From the NCBI GenBank assembly GCA_900542385.1, contig UQNP01000050.1:1-11366 (forward strand): DNA of 11,366 nucleotides, in the 5' to 3' direction. A model generated the notes under the pieces. That model was not told the origin of the DNA. It did no database searches and saw only the letters and a program-made list of their open reading frames with translations. This DNA is from an uncultured Eubacterium sp. Lineage in GTDB: Bacteria; Bacillota; Clostridia; Peptostreptococcales; Anaerovoracaceae. This document shows positions 1-5,710 of the stretch, piece after piece. The first letter of the stretch is position 1. Every line of letters starts with the position of its first letter. The position numbers and the translations under genes were made by a program.

Positions 1-43
1 GATTTATTTTATTTATATATATTTATAGTTATAGTAGTAGTAA
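1..43 (-). other. oriC: oriC DNA unwinding element with DnaA-trio repeat
   Basis: Positions 1-25 are almost pure A/T. They are followed by a run of triplets that, read 3' to 5' on the plus strand from position 43 down, goes AAT, GAT, GAT, GAT, ATT, GAT, ATT. The first four and the sixth fit the DnaA-trio pattern known from B. subtilis (3'-[G/A]A[T/A]-5'), to which a DnaA filament binds on single-stranded DNA while opening the duplex. A short GC block (44-47) separates the triplets from the DnaA boxes at 48-65, as in B. subtilis. The location on the dnaA-distal side, towards the expected dnaN, also matches. Function is inferred from architecture; the pattern itself is directly visible. Confidence 0.8.
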
Positions 44-47
44 GCCC

Positions 48-65
48 TGTTAATATTGTGGATAA
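48..65 (-). other. Tandem DnaA boxes next to the DnaA-trios
   Basis: On the minus strand, 57-65 reads TTATCCACA, a perfect DnaA box. Directly abutting it, 48-56 reads ATATTAACA, a degenerate box with two departures from TTATNCACA. Both point towards the GC block and the trio run. In B. subtilis a pair of adjacent boxes in this position loads the DnaA filament onto the trios. The first box is certain as a motif; the second is called by position and partial match. Confidence 0.8.
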
Positions 66-110
66 CTCTTTCAGGCTTTGTATTTACAAGGTTTGAGCCT
101 GTGTAAAACT

Positions 111-153
111 TGTTGATAACTTAGCTTTTTTAATCAACAGGATATGTTGATAA
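111..153 (-). other. Two further DnaA boxes downstream of dnaA
   Basis: Positions 111-119 and 145-153 both read TTATCAACA on the minus strand, one permitted variant of the DnaA box consensus TTATNCACA (one change, C to A at position six). They have the same orientation as the box at 57-65 and sit between the dnaA stop codon and the unwinding element. They probably add to DnaA recruitment at the origin. Between 66 and 103 there is also a small inverted repeat (72-77 against 96-101), of unknown meaning. Confidence 0.65.
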
Positions 154-157
154 TAAT

Positions 158-1570
158 TTATTCTATTTCTTCTTTGAGTTTTCTTATTTCTTCTGCAAGG
201 ACTTCGTTGGTTTTCATTTCAGAAGATATCTTATCGTAGGCGTGGAGTACCGTAGTATGATCTCTGCCTCCGAAGTATTCGCCTATTTTAGGAAGAGATG
301 AGTCTGTCATTTCACGGCACAGGTACATGGCTATCTGTCTCGGATGTGAAAATTCTCTCTTTCTTTTTGATGATTCTATATCCGATATCTTTATGTTGTA
401 TTTTTTGCATACAGCTTTTTTGATCGTTTCGCAGTTTATGTTGAAATCTCTTGTGGAAAAAATATCGTTGAGATTTTTTCTTGCAAATTTGACCGTTATG
501 TGCTGTTTGAAAAGTGTCGAATAACTTATTATTCTCGTAAGAGCGCTTTCAAGCTCCCTTATATTGAACTTTACTTTTTCAGCTATGAGGTCTATTACTT
601 CCAGTATATCGTCATCGATAGGTATGTTTTCAAGCTCTGCTTTTTTTCGGAGTATAGCTACTCTCGTTTCAAAGTCAGGGGGCTGTATGTCGGCCACGAT
701 GTTCCACTGGAATCTTGATCTCAGACGGTCATCCAGGTCTGTCAGCTTGCTCGGATGTCTGTCGCTGGATATGACTATCTGTTTTTCAAATTCGTAGAGG
801 GTATTGAAGGTATGGAAAAATTCCACCTGGGTAGCATCTTTTCCTTCAAGGAACTGTATGTCGTCTATCAGAAGGACATCTGCATTCCTGTATTTGTTTT
901 TGAAGAAATCCAGCTTGCTGGAAGAATTTTTCTGATCCTGTATCGCCTTTATCAGTTCTGATGTGAACATTTCCGATGATACGTAGAGGACTTTTAAGGA
1001 AGGGTTGTGCTCAAGTATGTAATGTCCTATTGCGTGCATAAGATGAGTCTTGCCCAGTCCCGATCCTCCGTATATGAACAGCGGGTTGTATACTACCGCG
1101 GGAGATTCGGCAACGGCATATGCTACAGCGTGGGCATATCTGTTGTTGTCTCCTACTATGAAGTTGTCAAAATTGTATCTTGGGTTGAGAAAGTATTCTT
1201 CTTTGAATTCATTTTCTCCTTTTTCTTCATAACTCTGTCTGTGCACCGGTTTGGAAGTTTTTGCCTCAGGTTTGGCACTGTTTTGCTTAAGCTCGTTTTC
1301 GATCTCGTTTTCAGTCTTATACTTTACTACTACTTTATATCGTTTTTTATATATTGATTCTACGGCTCTCTCAAACAGTGGTATGTATCTCATTTCGAGC
1401 ACTTCCATTATCTGTTTTTTAGATGTAGCGAAGTATATCACAGCTGCTTCGTCATCTATTTCCATAGGTATGAGAGGAGAAAACCATGATCTGTAGCTTA
1501 CTTCTGTAACATTTTCACTTATTTCCGAGAGTATGTCTCTCCATTTTTTTTCATCTATTTTTTTCCTCAT
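158..1570 (-). CDS. dnaA: Chromosomal replication initiator protein DnaA
   Basis: DnaA binds oriC boxes as an ATP-bound AAA+ filament, opens the duplex and recruits the replicative helicase. The 470-residue product is of normal length. Domain I covers about residues 1-85 and a variable, charged linker about 86-125. The AAA+ core has Walker A GGSGLGKT (168-175), Walker B VLLIDD (232-237), sensor I around 265-273, an arginine-finger region DDRLRSRF (280-287) and sensor II NIRELESAL (336-344). Domain IV carries the DNA-binding signature GGRDHTTVLHA (434-444). The start at 1570 is chosen because the sequence just upstream on the minus strand has AGAAAGGG about six bases away. A longer frame opening at 1624 would run through the promoter and a DnaA box. 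Gene orientation, divergent from rpmH with origin motifs on both sides, is the classical Firmicute arrangement. dnaN is expected beyond position 1 but is not in the window. Confidence 0.98.
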   Translation of the reverse strand: MRKKIDEKKWRDILSEISENVTEVSYRSWFSPLIPMEIDDEAAVIYFATSKKQIMEVLEMRYIPLFERAVESIYKKRYKVVVKYKTENEIENELKQNSAKPEAKTSKPVHRQSYEEKGENEFKEEYFLNPRYNFDNFIVGDNNRYAHAVAYAVAESPAVVYNPLFIYGGSGLGKTHLMHAIGHYILEHNPSLKVLYVSSEMFTSELIKAIQDQKNSSSKLDFFKNKYRNADVLLIDDIQFLEGKDATQVEFFHTFNTLYEFEKQIVISSDRHPSKLTDLDDRLRSRFQWNIVADIQPPDFETRVAILRKKAELENIPIDDDILEVIDLIAEKVKFNIRELESALTRIISYSTLFKQHITVKFARKNLNDIFSTRDFNINCETIKKAVCKKYNIKISDIESSKRKREFSHPRQIAMYLCREMTDSSLPKIGEYFGGRDHTTVLHAYDKISSEMKTNEVLAEEIRKLKEEIE

Positions 1571-1598
1571 GATCGCCCTTTCTAAAAACGGTGTATAT

Positions 1599-1628
1599 AT
1601 CATATCAAAAAAAGTTATCCACAATCAA
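1599..1628 (-). promoter_or_regulatory. Probable dnaA promoter with internal DnaA box
   Basis: On the minus strand a -35 element TTGATT (1623-1628) and a -10 element TATGAT (1599-1604) are 18 bases apart. This would place the start of transcription around 1592 and leave a leader of roughly 22 bases before the dnaA start at 1570. The DnaA box at 1615-1623 lies inside the spacer and touches the -35, which suggests that DnaA represses its own transcription. Elements are seen by eye; activity and repression are inference. Confidence 0.55.
1615..1623 (+). other. Perfect DnaA box in the dnaA promoter
   Basis: Plus-strand TTATCCACA exactly matches the DnaA box consensus. It belongs to the dnaA-upstream half of the bipartite origin and overlaps the likely dnaA promoter, so it may serve in both initiation and autoregulation. 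Confidence 0.8.
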
Positions 1629-1669
1629 TAGTTGAATATGAAATATTGAAAAAATAAAAATTCATGAAG

Positions 1670-1690
1670 TTATCCACTATCTGTGGATAA
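1670..1690. other. Inverted pair of DnaA boxes upstream of dnaA
   Basis: Positions 1670-1678 read TTATCCACT (one mismatch) on the plus strand. Positions 1682-1690 read TTATCCACA (perfect) on the minus strand. Their first eight bases form an inverted repeat with a five-base centre. This lies between the dnaA promoter and the rpmH promoter. Of the rest of 1571-1893, 1691-1769 is AT-rich with one weak box-like element near 1731 and no gene, and 1799-1893 is the rpmH leader. Confidence 0.7.
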
Positions 1691-1769
1691 AATTGTGCAA
1701 AGAATCAACATGGACAACGATATGTTGCATTTGTGGGTATTTTATGGCGGATAAGCAAAAATAAATGAT

Positions 1770-1798
1770 TTGACAGAGCTTTTTCGCAAATGTATAAT
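1770..1798 (+). promoter_or_regulatory. Full-consensus sigma-A promoter for rpmH operon
   Basis: TTGACA (1770-1775) and TATAAT (1793-1798) are both exact matches to the vegetative consensus and are separated by the optimal 17 bases. Transcription should begin near 1805, leaving a leader of about 90 bases before rpmH. A weak stem (1812-1816 with 1831-1835, extendable by wobble pairs) lies in that leader. Such a strong promoter fits a ribosomal protein gene and probably feeds the downstream genes by read-through. Confidence 0.85.
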
Positions 1799-1893
1799 AA
1801 TAAAGCATATGTGCAGGTTGAAATTCAGATCTGCATTTAATATTCAAGTATTCAGGAAATCAATTCGATGTCAAGAAGGAGGATCACACTAAG

Positions 1894-2028
1894 ATGAAAA
1901 TGACATATCAGCCTAAGAAAAGGCAGAGAAAAAAAGTGCACGGATTCAGAAAAAGAATGAAGACAAAGAACGGTAGAAATGTCTTAAAAAGAAGAAGACA
2001 AAGAGGAAGAAAAGTTTTATCAGCATAG
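1894..2028 (+). CDS. rpmH: 50S ribosomal protein L34
   Basis: This 44-codon gene encodes the very basic large-subunit protein L34. The product begins [14 protein letters not shown] and continues through [13 protein letters not shown] to [13 protein letters not shown], the diagnostic pattern and normal length of the family. L34 binds 23S rRNA. The start at 1894 aligns with the family N-terminus (MKRTYQP-type) and has a strong AAGGAGG at 1876-1882, with a slightly long 11-base spacer. The next in-frame ATG at 1900 would remove two residues. It is the first gene after the consensus promoter and is followed at once by a terminator-like hairpin, which should make L34 mRNA more abundant than the downstream genes. 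Adjacency to rnpA is nearly universal in bacteria. Confidence 0.97.
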   Translation: MKMTYQPKKRQRKKVHGFRKRMKTKNGRNVLKRRRQRGRKVLSA

Positions 2029-2050
2029 AGACCGCAGCAGTGGTCTTTTT
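2029..2050 (+). terminator. Terminator or attenuator between rpmH and rnpA
   Basis: Immediately after the rpmH stop codon, 2029-2035 (AGACCGC) can pair with 2040-2046 (GTGGTCT). This gives a 7-bp stem including one G-U pair, a four-base loop AGCA, and a run of T to 2050. There is no obvious new promoter before rnpA, so partial termination that lowers expression of rnpA and later genes relative to L34 is likely. Confidence 0.7.
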
Positions 2051-2076
2051 GTTATGCTTATCAATTCAGGGGAATT

Positions 2077-2415
2077 ATGCTGAAAAAGGATATACTGAGA
2101 AAAAAGGATGATTTTACCGGTATATACAAAAAAGGAAAATCTATCGGAGAAAGATATATAGTGTTTTTTTACAGGAAAAATAATCTTTCTTATAACAGGA
2201 CAGCATTTTTAGCAAGCAAAAAAGTAGGAAACAGCGTTAAAAGAAACAGAGCCAGAAGGCTTATGAAGGAAAATTACAGGTTTCTCGGAGAAAATATAAA
2301 AGAAGGCTACGATCTTATATTTATAGCGAGGAACACGATAAACGGAAAAAAAGCCGGAGATGTAGGCAAATCGATGAACAGGGCCGTTTCGAAGGCTGGA
2401 TTGTTTAAAGGATAA
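2077..2415 (+). CDS. rnpA: Ribonuclease P protein component
   Basis: RnpA is the small basic protein that assists the RNase P RNA in removing 5' leaders from precursor tRNAs. The 112-residue length is typical. The RNR signature region SVKRNRARRLMKENYR is at 53-68, and the N-terminal F-x-x-Y-type pattern (residues 13-17) and YDLIFIAR (78-85) also match the family. The start has AGGGG at 2068-2072 with a short spacer of four bases. It sits 48 bases after rpmH with the attenuator between, and 20 bases before yidD. No frameshift or unusual residue was seen. Confidence 0.96.
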   Translation: MLKKDILRKKDDFTGIYKKGKSIGERYIVFFYRKNNLSYNRTAFLASKKVGNSVKRNRARRLMKENYRFLGENIKEGYDLIFIARNTINGKKAGDVGKSMNRAVSKAGLFKG

Positions 2416-2435
2416 AGAATCAAGAGGTGATTTGA

Positions 2436-2645
2436 TTGAAAAAAGTGATGATACTGCTCATAAGAGGTTATCAGAAGTTCATCTCTCCTCTTTTTCCCCC
2501 GACATGCAGATTTTATCCTACTTGTTCAACTTATTTTATTCAGGCACTTGAGAAGTACGGATTTTTTAAAGGGAGTTATCTCGGCATCAGAAGAATCATG
2601 AGATGCCACCCTTTCAACCCGGGAGGGTACGACCCTTTAAAATAG
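2436..2645 (+). CDS. yidD: Membrane protein insertion efficiency factor YidD
   Basis: YidD is a small membrane-associated protein that aids the YidC-dependent insertion of membrane proteins. The product has 69 residues, with an N-terminal amphipathic or hydrophobic stretch. Cysteine-rich blocks [13 protein letters not shown] (21-33) and [12 protein letters not shown] (56-67) are the hallmarks of the DUF37/YidD family. The start is a TTG codon at 2436, chosen because AGAGGTGA (2423-2430) is five bases upstream; the ATG at 2448 lacks such a site. It lies directly before yidC, its functional partner. The stop codon overlaps the yidC ribosome binding site region, implying close translational coupling. 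Confidence 0.95.
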   Translation: MKKVMILLIRGYQKFISPLFPPTCRFYPTCSTYFIQALEKYGFFKGSYLGIRRIMRCHPFNPGGYDPLK

Positions 2646-2654
2646 GAGGAAATA

Positions 2655-3374
2655 ATGTATACAATTTTAGGAATAATAGCTAACCCTTTGGGTATACTGC
2701 TTGACCTGCTGTACAGTGTTATAAACAATTACGGTATAACTATAATAGTATTTACTGTAATAGTTAAGCTCTGTCTTTATCCGCTGTACATAAAACAGAC
2801 CAAGTCGACGGCAAAGATGTCGGAAGTACAGCCGAAAATGCAGGCGCTGCAGAGAAAGTATGCCAACGATAAAGAGACTTTGAATATAAAAATGGCCGAG
2901 CTTTACAAGGAAGAAAAATTCAACCCTATGGGGGGATGTCTTCCTATGCTCATACAGATGCCTATCATAATGGGTCTCTTTGCTCTGCTCAGAAATCCGA
3001 TGATGTATATGAATGATAACTCTATGATATTCGCTTATCATGAACCTTTCATATGGATAGCGGACCTGAGTCAGCCGGATCTGTGGATACTGCCGATCAT
3101 AGCAGGTGTTGCGACCTTTATATCGTTTTCCATGACACAGGCTTTGTCGGATACTGAAGCTAATCACCAGATGAACGGTATGATGAAGATGATGAAATAC
3201 ATCTTCCCTATCATGATCCTCTGGATGGCGAGATCGTTCCCTTCGGGGCTTGCTCTGTACTGGGCTGTCAGCCAGGTTATACAGATATTCTTCAACATTC
3301 ATATGGCATCTATCAGAAAGAAACTTAAGAGAGAAGCTGAGGAAAGAAGAATAAGAGAAAAAATAAAGAAGTAA
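2655..3374 (+). CDS. yidC: Membrane protein insertase YidC/Oxa1 family
   Basis: YidC inserts and folds membrane proteins alone or with SecYEG. The 239-residue product has the short Gram-positive form with no large extracytoplasmic P1 domain. Hydrophobic segments lie at about 26-45, 97-112, 143-160, 182-194 and 197-215. A charged cytoplasmic hairpin (about 48-88, containing QPKMQALQRKY) and family motifs FNPMGGCLPMLIQMPI (89-104) and FPSGLALYW (195-203) are present. The C-terminal tail (220-239) is strongly basic, which in this family helps contact the ribosome. No lipobox cysteine is seen at the N-terminus. The conserved groove arginine of the first core helix appears here as Lys38. AGGAGG (2644-2649) gives an excellent start. 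Located between yidD and jag, as in most Firmicutes. Confidence 0.97.
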   Translation: MYTILGIIANPLGILLDLLYSVINNYGITIIVFTVIVKLCLYPLYIKQTKSTAKMSEVQPKMQALQRKYANDKETLNIKMAELYKEEKFNPMGGCLPMLIQMPIIMGLFALLRNPMMYMNDNSMIFAYHEPFIWIADLSQPDLWILPIIAGVATFISFSMTQALSDTEANHQMNGMMKMMKYIFPIMILWMARSFPSGLALYWAVSQVIQIFFNIHMASIRKKLKREAEERRIREKIKK

Positions 3375-3397
3375 ACCGGTATTTGGAGGAATTATAA

Positions 3398-4219
3398 ATG
3401 GATTATTCAGAAAAGTGGGGCGTTGATGTCGAAGAGGCAGTTAAACTTGCCCTGGCAGACCTTAAGCTTTCAAGAGACGAGGTCGAGGTTACCGTTTTGG
3501 AAGAACCTTCAAAAGGCTTTTTCGGGATAGGCTCGAAACTCGCCAAGGTGAGAGTAGAGAAGAAAAAGCCGGAAGAAAAACCGGAAGAAACGGTCGTTAA
3601 AAAGGAGCCGGCTGAAAAGAAAGAAAATAAATCAGAAGAAAAGAAAAGCGCTCCTAAGAGCGGAGAGAGAAAACAGAAGAAAAACAGAGAAAGAAAGAAC
3701 AGGGAAAAGAAAGAAAGCTTTGCAGAGAGCGGCATAAATATAGATCCTGTCAATATGGATGAGCTTGTGGATGCAGAAGATCATGAAGCTCTTACATTCC
3801 TTAAGGATGTTACTGAAAAGATGGGTCTTTCTCTCGATTTCAAATTGAAGACGGGAAATGACGTAGTCTATATAGAAATGAACGGAAAGGATTCCGGAAC
3901 AGTGATAGGAAAGAGAGGTCAGACTCTCGATGCTATCCAGTATCTTACAAGTCTCGTAGTTAACAGAGAGAGTGAGAAATATATAAAAGTAGTGATCGAT
4001 GCAGAAAACTACAGAGCTAAGAGACAGAAAACTCTTGAACAGCTTGCCAACAGACTTGCATCAAAAGTCATAAAGACAAAGAGATATGTAAGGCTTGAGC
4101 CTATGAATCCTTATGAAAGAAAGATAATACATGCTACACTGCAAAAAAATCCTAACATTATAACGAGGAGCGAAGGGGAAGAACCTTACAGAAGAGTTAT
4201 AATAGAACTTAAGAAATAG
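3398..4219 (+). CDS. jag: RNA-binding protein Jag/KhpB (SpoIIIJ-associated)
   Basis: This is a cytoplasmic RNA-binding protein that, in relatives, works with KhpA and influences cell elongation and division. The 273-residue chain has an N-terminal Jag_N domain (about 1-53, with SKGFFGIGSKLAKV at 38-51). A low-complexity Lys/Glu-rich linker follows (about 54-108). Next is a KH domain (about 125-203) with GxxG loop GKRG at 171-174, and then a C-terminal R3H domain (about 205-273) with the Arg-x3-His motif RKIIH at 241-245. GGAGGA at 3385-3390 supports the start. It follows yidC by 23 bases, a conserved pairing. A 91-base gap with a long hairpin follows before mnmE. In pneumococcus the homologue is a phosphorylation target of StkP; I cannot tell whether that holds here. 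Confidence 0.96.
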   Translation: MDYSEKWGVDVEEAVKLALADLKLSRDEVEVTVLEEPSKGFFGIGSKLAKVRVEKKKPEEKPEETVVKKEPAEKKENKSEEKKSAPKSGERKQKKNRERKNREKKESFAESGINIDPVNMDELVDAEDHEALTFLKDVTEKMGLSLDFKLKTGNDVVYIEMNGKDSGTVIGKRGQTLDAIQYLTSLVVNRESEKYIKVVIDAENYRAKRQKTLEQLANRLASKVIKTKRYVRLEPMNPYERKIIHATLQKNPNIITRSEGEEPYRRVIIELKK

Positions 4220-4226
4220 CAGAAAG

Positions 4227-4281
4227 ATGCCCATGGACAACGAAAGGGAACAGCTCTTTTCCCCGTATGTCTTGTGGGCAT
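4227..4281 (+). other. Long imperfect hairpin between jag and mnmE
   Basis: The outer arm ATGCCCA (4227-4233) pairs exactly with TGGGCAT (4275-4281). Going inward, wobble pairs at 34-35/73-74, then 4236-4239 with 4268-4271, 4240-4242 with 4264-4266, and 4246-4250 with 4259-4263 continue the stem to about 21 pairs with small bulges and an eight-base loop. There is no T tract after it, so it is not a standard terminator. The same bases also form a 23-codon reading frame from the ATG at 4227 to TAA at 4296-4298. A processing site, a structured spacer or a tiny gene are all possible. Confidence 0.5.
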
Positions 4282-4310
4282 TACTTATTTACGGATAAAG
4301 GATGGATCAT

Positions 4311-5684
4311 ATGGAAGATACTATCGCTGCAATAGCTACTGCATACGGAGAAGGCGGTATAGGAATAATAAGAATAAGCGGTGAAAGATCGCTGCCTATC
4401 CTTGAAGATATTTTTGAACTGCGCGGGAATGTGGATGAGATCAGAAGCCGCAGAATGAATTACGGTAAAATAATAGACAGAGAGAACAACAGAATGATAG
4501 ATGAAGTCCTCGCTGTGTATATGAAAGGTCCAAGCACATATACTGCGGAGGATGTTGTGGAGATAAACTGTCACGGCAGTATGGTTTCTTTAAAAAATAT
4601 ACTTTCACTGGTATTGAGGAAGGGAGCGAGACTCGCCGAGCCGGGCGAGTTTACGAAGAGAGCTTTTTTAAACGGCAGGATAGATCTGTCTCAGGCGGAG
4701 GCAGTTATAGATATTGTAAAAGCTAAAACTGATAAGAGTTTTGATATAGCTGTGTCGCAGCTTGAAGGCAACCTTTCTCTTAAAATATCCGAGATAAGAG
4801 CAAAGCTTTTGGATATGCTTGTGAACATAACTGTGAACATAGATTATCCTGATGAGGATATAGAGGAAGTTACTTACGATGACCTTGAAAAAAATATAGT
4901 GTTAATAGGCGATATGATTGAAAAACTGCTGTCTACAGCCTCCACCGGACGTATGATAAGAGAAGGAATAAGGATAGCGATAGTAGGAAAACCGAACGTA
5001 GGTAAGTCTTCTCTCATGAACGGTATACTGAAAGAATCGAGAGCGATAGTTACCGAAATACCTGGAACTACCAGAGATACTATAGAGGAAGCGGCAAGTA
5101 TAAGAAACATACCTGTCCAGCTTGTTGACACCGCCGGCATGAGAGAAACTTCAGATAAGGTGGAAAGGCTGGGGATAGAACGTTCGAAGGAGGCTCTCAA
5201 TAAAGCTGACTTTACCATATTCGTCCTCGACGGCAGTGAAGAGCTTACCGATGAAGATGAAAAGATAATAGATTTTCTGTCGGATAAAAAATGCCTCGTT
5301 TTGATAAATAAAAGAGATCTTGGAAAAAAACTGAGAGCTGAAGATATCAAAAAACTTCTTCCCAATGCAGATGTGATAGAAACATCTCTTATAGAAGGAG
5401 GAGGTATAGAAGATATAGAGGATACGATAGAGAATCTCGTATATGGGGGTAAAATATCACAGAGTGAAAGTACTATGGTGAACAACGTACGCCATATAGA
5501 GCTTCTTGAAAGGGGAAGAGATTCTCTGAAAGATGCTTTGAGAATGACAGAGGCAAGGGAGGCTCTCGATTTTATAGAAGTTGATGTAAAGAGCGCTTAT
5601 GAAAACCTGGGTGAAATCATTGGAGAAACGGTTTCAGACGATATAATAAATGAAGTTTTTTCGAGATTCTGTCTCGGAAAATAG
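4311..5684 (+). CDS. mnmE: tRNA modification GTPase MnmE
   Basis: MnmE acts with MnmG to install the (carboxymethyl)aminomethyl group at carbon 5 of wobble uridine 34 in certain tRNAs, using a tetrahydrofolate one-carbon unit, GTP hydrolysis and FAD. The 457-residue product starts MEDTIAAIATA, the usual family N-terminus, with a folate-binding domain to about residue 117 and a helical domain around an inserted GTPase domain. GTPase motifs are GKPNVGKS (226-233), TTRDT (253-257), DTAG (273-276) and NKRD (333-336). The C-terminal CLGK (454-457) supplies the conserved cysteine motif. The start at 4311 is preferred over the in-frame ATG at 4302 because AAGGATGG at 4298-4305 is correctly spaced for it, and abuts 4302. 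mnmG follows after 26 bases, its obligate partner. Confidence 0.97.
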   Translation: MEDTIAAIATAYGEGGIGIIRISGERSLPILEDIFELRGNVDEIRSRRMNYGKIIDRENNRMIDEVLAVYMKGPSTYTAEDVVEINCHGSMVSLKNILSLVLRKGARLAEPGEFTKRAFLNGRIDLSQAEAVIDIVKAKTDKSFDIAVSQLEGNLSLKISEIRAKLLDMLVNITVNIDYPDEDIEEVTYDDLEKNIVLIGDMIEKLLSTASTGRMIREGIRIAIVGKPNVGKSSLMNGILKESRAIVTEIPGTTRDTIEEAASIRNIPVQLVDTAGMRETSDKVERLGIERSKEALNKADFTIFVLDGSEELTDEDEKIIDFLSDKKCLVLINKRDLGKKLRAEDIKKLLPNADVIETSLIEGGGIEDIEDTIENLVYGGKISQSESTMVNNVRHIELLERGRDSLKDALRMTEAREALDFIEVDVKSAYENLGEIIGETVSDDIINEVFSRFCLGK

Positions 5685-5710
5685 GCTGTATGATATAAAG
5701 GCTTGGTATT

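Noticed and set aside
72..101. Small inverted repeat in oriC as a dnaA terminator
   Set aside because: Only six outer pairs, with no T run on the dnaA-coding side; too weak to call.
1571..1624. N-terminal extension of dnaA by 18 codons
   Set aside because: It would run through the probable -10 element and the DnaA box at 1615-1623; the ribosome binding site fits the start at 1570, which also gives the normal DnaA N-terminus.
2667..3302. Open frame of 211 codons on the minus strand opposite yidC
   Set aside because: It lies wholly within yidC, has a composition (many His, Tyr, Arg) typical of antisense frames, and shows no recognisable domain.
3560..3722. Purine-rich tract in jag as a possible repeat or inserted element
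   Set aside because: It is the in-frame Lys/Glu-rich linker of Jag, variable but common in the family; no exact repeat units or target duplications.
4302..4310. mnmE start three codons earlier
   Set aside because: The AAAGG directly abuts that ATG; spacing is right only for 4311, and the family N-terminus aligns with 4311.
4874..5485. Open frame of 203 codons on the minus strand opposite mnmE
   Set aside because: Serine- and isoleucine-rich antisense shadow of the mnmE GTPase domain with no family features.
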